A DNA stretch of 64,000 nucleotides. Origin: Neoscytalidium dimidiatum. Taxonomy: Eukaryota; Ascomycota; Dothideomycetes; Botryosphaeriales; Botryosphaeriaceae. A program made the translations under genes and the position numbers. The stretch spans positions 682,001-746,000 of the forward strand of contig CM074703.1 of NCBI GenBank assembly GCA_037367355.1. Direction: 5' to 3'. A model generated the notes under the pieces. That model was given only the letters and a program-made list of their open reading frames with translations, ran no database searches and was not told where the DNA came from. Position 1 is the stretch's first letter. The number at the start of each line of letters is the position of its first letter. Of the stretch, positions 48,510 to 60,056 are shown piece by piece.

Positions 48510-49973
48510 TATAATTCTTTACCTACCACCTCCATAATAATAACAGGGAGGTACACAAAGTCATGGCTAAATCACTGCGCGAATCAGGTCCTTGAACAGT
48601 TCATTGACTACTCATACGTATACGCCTTCTTCCACGTCCCCTCTTTCGGTTACGATATCATTCCAGAAGAGCAATTTCCTCTAGTCTTTCCCTGGTGGAA
48701 CTACGGCGGGCTCTTCTGCATTGACGATGCGCGCTTTGCTTGCAATCCCGCTCACTCTTCTTATCCTGACAACGACGAACGCTTCCTGGTTGACAACGTG
48801 GAGGACGATACGGATACTGGCCTTCTTGGAGGTATTCCGCCTCAACATGATAAAAACTACCTAAATTGGATTGGCCTCTTTGACAATATCAAGAAAATGG
48901 TCGTACCCGGTGGCTACGGCAAAGAGGCGAGAACGCGTGTGAACGAGGCACTAAGGACATCAAAGGACTTAGCCGATGACCTTCTGTTCCAGCAACCTTT
49001 TCCGGAAGATATATACTTCGAAAAGACTGTGGATCCGGCCGTGCCAGTCCATTATGCTTGTGGTTCTCCCCTTCGCCGAGGCTTTCAGCATCATGCGCTC
49101 AGAAGGTGCGGCCCTGCATCGCCTCATCCGTCATCTGGTTCGTCGTCTGGCCCATCAGCAATCACCTCAACATCTTCTATGTCTCCGGAGTTCAACCATA
49201 TAGCCTGCCAGCCCTTCTGGCCACGCTGTCAAGGACAACGGGGCTTCAGAACATCGATAGTCAGCGCCTCGGAATCTCCATACCCTGGAAGCTGCTCCTC
49301 TTTCTGCCCTCTTCAGCGGTTTCAGCAGAAGGTCTATGAGGTGATTTCCCCCCGATTGTCGCTTCCATATACTTCTGTTCCCTCGAAAAGTCCTCAAGGT
49401 GAACCCTCCGCCATTCGTAGTCGACGCGACTCAGGAATCAGCATGCTCGAGCCTGTCCCCACCTACAAGAACCCCATCACAGCGACAATATCACACGACA
49501 CACCTACCATCGCAATTGCCGCACCACGGACCTACTGCTCTCAACATCACCAGTGCCAAACACAAACCTCTCCACCACACCACCAGCCAAACCAGCAAAA
49601 AACTTTCGTCCCTCCCTCGCGCTCCCAGCCGATCCAAGTCACCCGCTCGGCTACACACGCTCACCACCTCCTCAACCAGCACCACCAGCGCCGCACCAAT
49701 AGCATCGCCTCCCCTCCAAAATTACCTCTCGCCCCGCCAGTCTTAGATCTCGGATCCGTCGACCTATTTGCCTGCACACCCTCTTTTTTAAATCTTAATC
49801 ACCACACTTTTGCGGCCAACGCGGATGGAGGCCGCCAGCCTACGCCAGTACACGAACTGCGTGACTTCTTCTTCGAGCGAGGCGCCGAGGGTGAGCAGAC
49901 ACCTGTGTTCTACGGGACCGGTGGGAACGACGTCTCTAGGGGCTGGAGGGCTAAGATGGGGGCGGAGTGGTGA
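48510..49973 (+). other. orphan 1.46-kb open frame, possible degenerate gene
   Basis: A single frame stays open for 488 codons directly after the deubiquitinase, ending in TGA at 49971-49973. The first third looks truly coding, with GYDIIPEEQFPLVFPWW, GGLFCIDDARFACNP and GLFDNIKKMVVPGGYGKEAR. It has no ATG before 48798 and could begin at an acceptor AACAG ending at 48546. After about 49060 the translation turns low-complexity and Ser/His/Pro-rich, while the other two forward frames become protein-like (VIWFVVWPISNHLNIFYVSG in the third). The last 55 codons regain a natural look (HELRDFFFERG). This pattern suggests an old gene with frameshifts, or missed introns. I do not recognise the family. 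Confidence 0.4.
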
Positions 49974-51073
49974 GGTCGGTGCAATGCTGGGAAACAGGTG
50001 AAAATGGGAAAAGACAAAGACAGTGTTGTGTTGGGCTGGAGAAAGGAACGTATCACGAGTCTCAACGGAGCTTTCGGGATTCTTGATAAGATAGATGCAG
50101 AACAGTCTTTCGGATCGGACGTGAATGATGGCTTTGGTATTTGAGGGAGTTCATGGGTTCGAGAGGATTGGTTTGGTGTTTGAGGTCCTGTCGAGGCTCT
50201 CTCCTTCTTGACTTTCGCTTTTTTGAAATTGGCGCTTGGGTTCTTGACGGTAGCTTTTGTTAGGCTATTGTTTTTGGGAATAGGAAGAGCATAGCGTATC
50301 AGGAGCTGGAGGGGCATTGCTGGCGTGTTTAGACAGCATTAAGGATCACGAGCAACGATTAACGCATTGCTTTGCCGGCATAAGTCATGAGGTGGTAAAA
50401 GGGACATTCTATGAACGGAGGTGGTTATCGTTAGACGATAGAGGTAGCGTTGGAGGGAAACTCGGCGTACGAATAGAGAATCGAAATCAACGGAGAAGCG
50501 AATCTTCACAACCTTTGTCCTCTATGCCGACACTGCAATGCCAAGAAAGTAGACAACCAACTTCACGAATAATCACCGCCACGAGCAATCTTGCACACCC
50601 ATCATTTTCATCCGCTTGCAAAAAAAAAAAAAAAAGCCCAGTCTTCATTCTGATTGTCCACCTCACTCTCCCTCTCCCTATCTCCCAACCCCGTCCCTAG
50701 TCGAGGAGAAAGCAGGAGGCAGGGGAGAGAAGTGGAAAACTCCAGTTGCTCTATTAGAGTGAAAAGCCCACATAACCATCACCCCTTCATCTGACTTTCT
50801 TGGGCCATTCGATCTTCCCCCCACTTTTTTTTGGAAAAAATAAAACGAATGCAAGAGAAGCAAAGCCCAACCCCCATCTAACCACAAATTCAACAATCTT
50901 TCCTTCCGCCTTCCTTTCCGCGCTCTTCGTTAACTAAGGGCCGCTCATGAATGGAATATAATAGAATGAATCAAAGAAGGCGGTCGAGAAAAAGGCGGTC
51001 GGTCGGTTGTTGTTTGTTTTCATCATTGTGGCCGTCAGGACGAAACGCGGTAGCGGGAGATTTCTCTCCGAAA
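49974..51073. other. intergenic, no gene recognised
   Basis: This contains an A homopolymer near 50620-50635 and CT-rich stretches. It is the 3' side of eL33 and of the orphan frame. Confidence 0.55.
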
Positions 51074-52298
51074 TTATATCGAAGACGGGTAGAGCATGAT
51101 GCGGACGGAGGCGCCGAAGGACTTGGGGGGAAGGTTGTGCCTGAACTGGGCGCGGACGACGCCAGAGTTGCCGTGGGGGCTGGTGTTGTCCCGTCGTTAA
51201 TTATATGTCCAATTTTCTGATGGAGAAGGCGGTTTTGATGGCCTACCGGGTGACCTTGCCCCAGATGACGCGGATCTTGGAGCCGCGGACCTCCTTCGAG
51301 GCGCGGTAGACAAAGGCGACGCGCTTGCCCTGGTAGAAGGCGGCGTCCTGGGTGTTCTCAACGCCCTCTGTGGAAGACTGTTAGAACCAGCCAGACCTGA
51401 TATTAATGTTATTTTGAGCCCTACCGATCTTGATCAGGCTGGTGTTGGGGTTTGTGTTGCGCTTGCCACGCTGATAGCTGATGTGGCGGCCCCTGTTGCA
51501 CACAATTCTCAGTAAATTGTTCCATCCTCAGAGATGATGGCAATATGAAAGTTATGCCACAACGCGAGCGAGCCGAGCGATGGGGCACACAGGTCGATGG
51601 TCGTGTCGTATCCGATAACTGATAACTATACTTGTGATGGTTGAAGCAGCGTAGGCGGATGGCGGAGATCACATTCGTCCCGAAGTGCTGATCCTCGTCC
51701 ATTGTACGGTATGGGCGAGAGTGCATGCCTGTGGAAGAAATCTTCTTCTCCATGGCTATGGACACGCTCTCTCTTCGAACTGAGACCGCCTTTGACCGCG
51801 CGCCACCCGCCTGCCGACCCATCGGCTCAACGCAAATCCATCTTGGAAAACTCATAGTATTCTTCTTCATCGTGCAGCCAGTTCGACCGGGGCGGGTGTG
51901 CCAACTATCCGTTCCGACTGTCTATCTTCCTTCCCGTCGGACTTCTGATGCTGGATAGCGGTTTGACATCGTTGCAAATTTTTCGCGTTCGCGTGTCCGG
52001 CGCTCGCTTCGTCGTGGTGCGCGGAATGACCGAACGCATAGGTAATGGAAGGAAAAAACGGATGGTTACTTACTTGACGTACACTGGACACGCAAAACAC
52101 TCGAAGTCAGCCCAAAAATTCCATGATCTATGATTCGCCATTGCTACAGCGCCAATCCGCACACAGATGCCCACCGCGGGTGACGCGGACAATTTTTGCG
52201 CGAATGCCAGACCGCTGTAACGAGCCGCTGGGGGGAAGGCCATTGGAACCAGGGAGGAGGGAGAAACACGTACGGCGGTTACCGGACTCGGAAGGCAT
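51074..52298 (-). CDS. RPL33: 60S ribosomal protein eL33 (L35A/Rpl33)
   Basis: This is a large-subunit ribosomal protein of 109 residues. Exons are 52298-52274, 52083-52074, 51492-51425, 51367-51247 and 51179-51074. The short first exon encodes MPSESGNR plus one base. The second coding exon is only ten bases and completes Leu-Tyr-Val-Lys, which is needed to rebuild the conserved [44 protein letters not shown] and a C-terminus [14 protein letters not shown] are diagnostic. The intron between exons 2 and 3 is 581 bases, very long for this genome; no box C/D motif pair was found in it by eye. A (GTC)n trinucleotide tract at 52371-52389 lies just upstream, in the presumed leader. Confidence 0.92.
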
Positions 52299-52928
52299 TT
52301 TATCTAGATGTGGTCGTCGGAACGAAGAAAGGGTCTCGATGTTTTGGTTGTGGTTTGGGAGGGGGGTTTGGTCGTCGTCGTCGTCGTCGCTTCGTCACAT
52401 CGCGAGTGTGCGTTTCGGTCGCATTCTGGTGTGCGTTTCCGCTCGCTGTGTGTGCGGCCCGTGCGCACGCCAGCCCCACCAATCATCGTGCGTTCCGTTC
52501 TCGGAGTATGGTCTCTCCTCTTCTTGTCGACATTCACTTCCACTTCTCATTCTGCGTTACCTTCTCTTGTTAGGAGATTATTGAAAAACCATCTAAGAAG
52601 TCTGACATAGTCATTGTATAATTTCATTCAACTAAAAATCGCAGATTCATTGGAATTATACGCGCGAAGGATACAAACTATACACGTGAACTTTCGAGAG
52701 TTGTCGTTCGCGTCAAGTCTAATCCAATATCTTTTTCCATCACCTCGACCTGACCTACCAATTTTTCTTTGTCCATATTTGTGATCTTGTTGAACGCCTC
52801 CCATGCAAACGAATACCCTCTTTTTGTTCTACCCCCAAATGGAAGAACGCCATGTTGAATGCCAGACCCAAAGTTGCACCATTCGCCATTGCGAGACGGT
52901 GGCGCCATAGTAATGAGAACTATTTCCT
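52299..52928. other. intergenic, eL33 promoter and PGDH 3' region
   Basis: This holds the eL33 upstream region with its GTC tract, and the 3' end of the phosphoglycerate dehydrogenase gene. No other gene was recognised. Confidence 0.6.
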
Positions 52929-54677
52929 CTAGTACAGGACACGGGTCCTGATGTTCGAGGAGAGATCCTCGAGCTCCTGATAGAGAGCCTTGATTTCCGC
53001 CTCGTTGACGTCCGAGATATCAGCCAGCAGGTAGGCAACCTAAGACCACAGGTTAACATGGTAGAAGAGAGAGAGGGCACGGAATTCCTTACCTCGCCCT
53101 TGGCATCGACAGTCTGCTTGTCAATGTTGTGGTCACCGAGGATATCGTTGACGCGACGCAGCACACCAGGGACGTTCTTATGAATGAAGCAAGCACGGAC
53201 GTGGTTGGGCTCGTCAGTCGTGAGCGAACGAAGAGCAAGCTCCGGCATGTTGACGGACTGGAGGGTAGCACCCTCGTTGACAAACTTGACGAGCGCAGTG
53301 GCAACCTCAATACCGATTGCGCTCTGTGCCTCCTCGGTGGAGCCGCCGATGTGCGGCGTGAGGATGATGTTCTTCAGCTTGCGAAGCTCCTCGGCCCAAG
53401 GGTTCAGCTCTTGGTTGAAGTAAGGGCCGTTGCCGGCAGGCTCATTGGGGTACACGTCAATAGCCGCGCCGGCGATGTGGCCGCTGCGCATGGCGTCAAT
53501 CAGCGCAGGGATGTCGACAACGCTGCCACGGCTAGCATTGAGGAGGTAGCTGCCGTTGCGCATCTTCGCAAGCTGGTCGGCGCCAATCATGTTCTTGGTC
53601 TCAGGAGACTCAGGAACGTGCAGCGTGACAAAGTCAGCACCAGCGAGCAGCTCATCCAGAGTACCGACCTGACGGGCAGTGCTCATAGCCTATTATTCGC
53701 ATTAGTCGATAAAGTTCAAGTGTTGTGGGTCCCCGAAATGAGTCACCTACCATGAGATTCAGCACGTCGTAGTAAATGACGGACATACCCATGGCCTCAG
53801 CCATAACCGACAGCTGGGAGCCAATGTGACCGTAGCCAACAATGCCAAGAGTCTTTCCTCGAATCTCCCAGCAGCCAGCCGAGACCTTGTTCCAAACACC
53901 ATTGTGCAGCTCCATGGAGCGGTCGCCGAGCTGCCTAGCAAGGGCAATGATCTCGGAGATGATCAGCTCGGCGACACTGCGTGAGTTGGAGAAAGGCGAG
54001 TTGAAGACGGCGATACCGTTGTTGGCGGCATACTCGAGGTCGACCTGGTTCGTGCCAATGCAGAAGCAGCCGATGACAATGAGGTTCTTGGCCTCCTTCA
54101 GCACCCTCTCATTGAGCTTGGTCTTGGAGCGGATACCAATGACGTGCACGTCCCTGCGATGTGTCAGAACCTCGAAGTCTCCTGATGTTCCCCCAGTCTC
54201 CGCACTCGCAATTGGCAAGCGCCCATGGATGAAAGTGTTCTTTGTCCGATGCCGGACAGTGAGAAGGCAGAGGAGAGCCACCAGTGTGCCCAGAAGCCCT
54301 CATCGCCATACGTTGTTGCTGGGGCGCCATGCACTGTGAGCCTAGAAGAGTGCAGCTTACCGAATCTTCTCAATGAGCTGATCCTCAGGGAGCGAGCTCT
54401 TCAAGAACTCGACCTGATAGCCCTGGCCCTGGAGAATTTCCCGTCCGGTCTGGTTCACATTTTCGAGGAGGAGCACCTTGATGTCCTGGGTCGCGAAGGG
54501 CTTGAGGTGCTTTGCGCGGGCGGCGGAGGCCTGGTCTCTTTGAGCGGCGCCGTAGCTGGAGGGCGGCGAATGGAATTGCGCAGAGGGGCTAGTGGAGAGG
54601 TTGAGCGTGTTGGAGACGGAGCGCGCGAGGGCGTCGCCGTTGGCAGAGCGGCCGGCAATGTCTACAGCAGGCGTCAT
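52929..54677 (-). CDS. SER33: D-3-phosphoglycerate dehydrogenase (Ser3/Ser33 type)
   Basis: This enzyme oxidises 3-phosphoglycerate to 3-phosphohydroxypyruvate with NAD+, the first step of phosphorylated serine synthesis in the cytosol. The model gives 475 residues in exons 54677-54361, 54153-53751, 53689-53093 and 53039-52929, a typical length. A disordered Ser-rich N-terminal tail of about 60 residues precedes the core. The NAD motif is GIVGYGHIGS (about 209-218), with NASRGSVVDIPAL carrying the catalytic-site Arg region and ILTPHIGGSTEEAQ carrying the catalytic His. A C-terminal ACT domain follows (FIHKNVPGVLRRVNDIL, QTVDAKGEVAYLLADI), which in this family mediates serine feedback. It ends TRVLY. 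The gene symbol is assigned by family; Ser3 and Ser33 cannot be told apart. Confidence 0.95.
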
Positions 54678-55740
54678 GGTTGCAGAGAGGTGTGGTGAAG
54701 AAAGAGGGCGCGAAAGGTGAGGATTAAAGAGTTCTGAGACCGGAGTCGGATGACTGGCGGAGCATGACTCCAATCGCGGGGCGCCGCCCCCGGCGGAGAA
54801 CTTTTTTGCCTGCCGTGCACCGCACCGCACCGCACCCGTGCCCCTCGCTGCATGACGCGACTGGCCTGCTGTCGGTGTCCGGCCTGCCTGCGCCCCGTCG
54901 CCGTCGCCGACCACTCGGCATGTTCGGCGCCAGGATCCTGTCGCGACCTGCCATGCTATGCCATGCTGACGCTGACATATTTCTCCGGGCGGTTAATGTC
55001 TTCAGCTAACTAGCACGCCCGACCGTCGCACGACTAGCAAGCTAGGTACATTGGTACATTTGCCGCCCGGAGCCGGACATTGGACTCCTCCCTCCCAGAG
55101 CTCCCGCCGGATGCTCGCTCAGGGCCGCCGGATGACCCCCCTCTCATCTAGGTACCCAATTCTCTGCTGCAGGGACGTAATGCATTAAATTCAGTAGAAA
55201 CCGGTCGAAGCCTGCATCTGGTGGACCACTTCCGTTGTCTCTAACAAGCTACAACGACTTTTTTTCTGTGCTGTGAAGAAACCTCTACGCTTCCACCCAA
55301 GAGATTAGATGAACCAGCCTGCCCCCTCCGCTGCCACCGTGTGCAAGCATCAACATGAATAAGGGAAAAACTACAAAAGACACCCTTGCCGCAAAGCGCC
55401 CGGTCCTCCTGAATGGTGCAGAGCAATCTCAGCCTACTTCTCTAGCCGAAAATGAGTCGTTAAAGCACGAAGGGGAAACTGCAACCCGCATAACCTACAA
55501 GCATCCACGATGCCCCGAGATGTACCAAAGAAGGTGTGGGGATGATCACGATGCTGCATGAAAATGTCTGTTGCCGGGGAATGAACCAATGGGGGGATGA
55601 GGGTCGTGGAAGGGGGGAGATGCCGTCTACATCTGATGCCAGTAGTGTGGCTTCGGGGAGCCATAGAGGGGACAAGAGAAGATGATCGAGGCGGCGCGAT
55701 GATCTAGGCTGCTGTCGAGCTGATCGCCGGCGCCCATCTT
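54678..55740. other. intergenic, PGDH promoter and NAP1 3' region
   Basis: An in-frame open stretch continues upstream of the dehydrogenase start to about 54914 but is GC-biased and non-homologous. The remainder shows nothing recognisable. Confidence 0.55.
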
Positions 55741-57382
55741 TTAACTTTGCTTGCACTCGGCCGCCTCCTGCTTCGGCTTCGAACCATCGCCCTGCCACTT
55801 GGTTAGATCAATTTGTTGAGGCTCGGCGACTTGGCGACGGCGACATACCTCTTCATCTGACTCGTCATCCTCGTCACGGTCGTCGCTGAGGTCGTCCTCC
55901 TCCTCGTCATCCTCATCCTCGAACTCGCCCTCATCGTAGTCGTCGAGCTGCTCGAATTGGAGAGCCTCGCCGGTGAACCAGTCGATAGCACGGGGAATGA
56001 GCTTCTCCTTGATGTCCTCGCCGAGCTGGTAGTCGAGCTCAAGGCGCTCCTCAATGTCGGAAGAGATCTCGTCGTCATCGTCAGTGGGAGCCTTGGGTGG
56101 CGAGAAGAAGTTGAAGAAAGACTCGGTGGGGACGGTCTTCTTAACAACACGGGTTTGCTTCGTGTCTGTCAAATGGTCAGCCCTAAACCACTTGACCGGC
56201 ATTAGTCTGGCTTACTCTTGTTCCTTTGCTTCTTGCTCTCAACGCGGACGGTCAGATCCTTGCCGGGAAGCCAATCGATCTTGTCGCCCTCTGCGTGGTC
56301 GTAGATGAAGTCGCCCTCGTAGCCGTTCTCCTCCTGGTAGTAGTAGGTCTTGGTGATGATCTTGTTCGTGAAGAACTCGTTCTCGGCGAACTCGAAGATA
56401 AGGCGGAAGCCGGGCTTGTCAAGGTACTCCATGCGAATGTCGGTCAGGTACTTCAGCGCAGCCTCGTCGCGGTCGGTGATCATCTCAGCCAGCGAAACCT
56501 GGTTCTTCATGGCAGACAGCCAGAACTCAGGAATACCCTTGACGGGCTCGGTAGGTTCGGCGGGCTTCTCCTCGGCGGGCTTCTCAGCTGCCTCCTCATC
56601 CTCCTCATCCTTGACCTCGCCGGCCTTGATTTCCTCCTCAGTGGGCTCCTCCTGGCCATTGACGATCTTTGCACGCTTCTGGTACAGCGGGGTGAACTTG
56701 GCAAAGTACTTCTTCTCCAGCTGCAGGACCTCCTCCTGGAACTCCGCCTCGAGCTTGGAGTGCTCCTTCTGGACGCCCTTCAGGCCGGCGACACGCTTGC
56801 GGACATCGGCGGGGAGGGACTCAATGTAACCGGACGAACGGCCGACGAGCGAGCCAAGCTTGCCCTGGATCATCGACACAAGCTGGGGGTTCTGGGCGAA
56901 GATGGACGCGGCCGCAGCGCGGTCGAAGTCCTCTGGCGGGGTATTAGTCTCGGCGCAGATTCAAACGACGGAGAGAATGATGCCGGCATGGCCGTCGAGG
57001 CAGCGCAGCGCGGCTGCACGTTGGTCTGGAGGCATTGCGTGCGTCGGGACGTATCGCATTCCTGGCCACAAAAGGTGGCCGCCAGGCAGCGGCAAGAAGC
57101 GGCGTTGCGGCGATTCGACGCGCAGCGGCAGGCCCGCGACGGCAGCAGAGCAGAATTTTGGCACTCGGGGGGGTCGCTCACCTTCCTTGATGCTCGCAAC
57201 GCCAGGCTGCTGGGCGCGCGAGGAGATGGGGGCGGCGTTGGCGGGGGTGTTCTGGGGCGTACTGGCGGGCGGTCCGCGGTTAGCTTGGGACAGAGACATG
57301 GCGGGTGATGGTGAAAGGGCTGGAGGACAACGTACGGCGCGATGGCCTGGTCGGCGCGCTTATTGCGGATGGGCTCAGACAT
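55741..57382 (-). CDS. NAP1: nucleosome assembly protein 1 (histone chaperone)
   Basis: Nap1 binds H2A-H2B and helps build nucleosomes; it also shuttles between nucleus and cytoplasm. The best model gives 405 residues in exons 57382-57336, 57261-57182, 56932-56216, 56165-55849 and 55797-55741. It begins [20 protein letters not shown] long dimerisation helix region follows ([33 protein letters not shown]). The NAP core has [24 protein letters not shown] and [11 protein letters not shown] long acidic tail with [20 protein letters not shown] comes next, and the protein ends ECKQS. The last intron, 55848-55798, is 51 bases with GTATGT and a CTAAC branch beside the acceptor. Because 51 is a multiple of three and it has no stop, retaining it would simply add 17 residues. 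Confidence 0.95.
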
Positions 57383-58000
57383 GATGCAGGGTGGAATTTG
57401 CTGAGCGCGGGAGAAGAGGTGGGAGGAAGGGAGGGGGACGGTTGAGTTTGTTGGACGTTGGGTGTGTTCCGTTGTGGACTTGGGGCAAGTTGAGATGCCC
57501 AGTGCGAAAAATCCGGCAAAACCAAAGCCGGCCGCTAGCCAGTCACCCGCGAACAATGCGCGTCGTCGGAGCGCTCCAAGCCACGCTGCCTCTGTGCCCA
57601 CGGGTCGAGCGGCCGGTCAGAGGGCGGGCACCGGCCTTCCCTACGCCTCCGCGGCTGACTCACCGCGCGCGCGCGCCCCCCGGTGGGTACTGGAGCTGCG
57701 AGCCAACGGCCTTCCCAGCGCCCACCCTCTGCTGTATCGTGGCACTGCATGAAACACATCACCGCGCCTGCAATTGGGCCACCGGCTCACCGATTCTATT
57801 TCTCTATGGGTATCGCGCCATGCTGCTCTCAACCATAACACCAAAAACGACAGAGCCCATCCTGCACCCGACCGCCGCCAGACCAGGCCCGCGCACATAA
57901 CGCCGTGGTCTTCGCCGCTGCCACCGCCTTCGCCAGGGAGGGGGGGGGAAAAAAAACAAAATTGCTGCTGACCTTTGCGCGTGCCCGCGCCCTTAGCTAC
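57383..58000. other. intergenic, NAP1 promoter and transporter B 3' region
   Basis: These 618 bases are GC-rich on the left and contain short G and A runs at 57940-57957. Nothing else was recognised. Confidence 0.55.
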
Positions 58001-60056
58001 CTACTCGATGTACCTAAGTCTGCTAGTCGCGTAGGCGGCCCCTGCCGCAGACAACGCCCCGATAAACAAACACACAGCGATTGCATTCGGTCCGTCTGTA
58101 GGGTGTGTCTCGGCTGGATGGGCCTCCTTCGCCAGTTCTGGACTCTTTCCGGGCTCAAGCAGCGAGAAGACGCCCCAGCTGCGCGGCAATCAGCTTTTAT
58201 CGATAAAGGACAGCATGTCCTTAAAAAGCGTTGCTTACCTTATGAATGTACCGACGAACTGTGGCAAGGTCGTGTAGAGGTTCAGAATTCCGAGATAGAC
58301 GCCGGAAAGCTCGCCACTTTCGTTCCGCACTTCTCCATGCGCCCCAGTGGACCCCATCTCGATCGCACTGTTCGACAGACGCCTGTACCCGGGCCCGTTG
58401 GCTGATGCGGATGATCCTAGCCGGTTGATCTCTGCTCGCACAGTTAGACGGCCGCAGCAAATCCGATACAATATCCACAGCAGACTCACCAACGCCCATG
58501 AACGTAAATGGAGCCCAGCACGTAATTGCCCACGGCACGCCGCAGATCGCGACGATCGTGGTCGCGTACCGGAAGGAGTTGGCGAACGGAGCCAAGATCA
58601 TGGCACAGGTGAAGACCAGATGCGACAACGTCCACGCGGTCAAGAGAGACGGCTTGTTCTTCTCAACCTTCTCCACCACCGGAGCCAGCCCGACCGGAGG
58701 GCGCGGAGTGAAATCTGGCTTGTCGCCGTCCGGCTTCTTGACCAACCACGGCAGGACGATGGAGCCGACGAAGGTGATTATGGAGAAGACGATCAACGAC
58801 AAGCTACCCACTCGGCCGATCTGGCCAAGTGTGTCCTCGGATGAGCGGGCGTCTACCGGCGCGTCGTACCGGATCCAGATCTCGCCAACCCAAGTGGTGC
58901 TGTAGAAGAGGAACGGGAACCAGCCTGCATCTGTTAGCGCAAACTCACAAAGGTTAGCCTTGTCACTCACCAATCCACGCCCAGAACTGCACCCAGCAGA
59001 TTGCAGCGATGCGGGGCGGTAGATTCGTCGCAGTCTTCAAGATTTGAGTGAATATTTGGATCGCGCCGACGTCGTCGACTTCCTTGCTATAGTTGCATTG
59101 AATTTATTAGCTTATAGTTGCGACTGTACTATAGCAAGCACTTACCCATCGTCCAAGAGGACCTTCTCTTCCACAGCCCAGCAAGTGATTCCGACGCACG
59201 TACAGAGCACCACCGCAGCTACTACTGTGAGCTGTTTAAACTGAGTGTCGCCAATCAAGGTGCCGAATATGCTTCCAAGGTCAGCGGCTCCAGCACCATA
59301 ACCTATCAGGGACCCGACCGCGACCATGCGACTAGCTGACATTGATATAAGCACGTGGAATTCCCCCGAAGGAGCCGCTGGTTGACTCACCCCACGCAGA
59401 TCCGGTCTGCTGTTTCGGGATAGGCAGAGTGTCTACAATCAGACTTCTACCTGATGCCTGCACTGCACACGCCGAAAATGTTAAAACCTCGAGGAAAGGC
59501 AGCCTCCACGAGCGGGAGACGACATACCGGCATTGATGGCAAAATCAATGACATAGATGCACGCCACAGCCAAAGCAACAGTCACGTTCTTTCGCGTCTC
59601 GACCTCGGCGACGAAGAGCGAAACAATCTCGGCAGCCCAGCCCATTGCCAGCAATGCGAGAGATACGATGAAGGCACCGCCTAACATGAACGGCCTCCTC
59701 CTTCCCCATTGTGATTTGCTCCTATCTGCAATTATGCCGACTATCGGCTGCATTATGAGGCCGGAGAGCGGGCCGGCGACCCAGACAAGGGACACGGTAC
59801 TTTTGGCAAGACCGAGGGCGAGGAGGTAGGGTGTGCAATAGGTCATTTCAATGCCCCAGGTGAACCTGTGATCAAGTCAGTGTGAAGTCCAGCCACGGCG
59901 GCCTGTCAGGAGCAATTGGGCTTACTGGATGCCAACGAGCGAGGCTGTTAGATAGGCCATGCGCGCGGACTCGGACGAGCCCTTGATGCCAGGTGTGCCC
60001 ACCCATGAAGCCGTGGGAGGGAGGCTGCCTCCAAGCGCGATGGCTCCGGTAGGCAT
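58001..60056 (-). CDS. GPH/SUT-family sucrose (alpha-glucoside) H+ symporter B
   Basis: This is a second sucrose-transporter-like protein, 550 residues in eight exons: 60056-59926, 59865-59528, 59462-59391, 59335-59146, 59086-58971, 58924-58490, 58431-58239 and 58178-58001. Matching motifs are FTWGIEMTYCTPYLLALGLAKS, GPLSGLIMQPIVGIIADRS, the loop QWGRRRPFMLGG carrying the family RxGRR pattern, DFAIN and GWFPFLFYSTTWVGE. Twelve membrane segments are expected at the plasma membrane. The central loop is shorter than in transporter A, and the N-terminal tail has only about 30 residues before TM1. Four introns in the second half are absent from transporter A, but the intron just after DFAINA is shared in position and phase. 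Likely substrate: sucrose or another glucoside, by family only. Confidence 0.92.

Noticed and set aside
51493..52073. snoRNA hosted in the long eL33 intron
   Set aside because: No TGATGA/CTGA box pair with suitable spacing was seen on the transcribed strand; not reported as a feature.
56226..57308. 360-codon plus-strand frame opposite NAP1
   Set aside because: The Leu/Gly/Asp-rich translation is the complement of the NAP1 exons and of two introns; no start context or domain.
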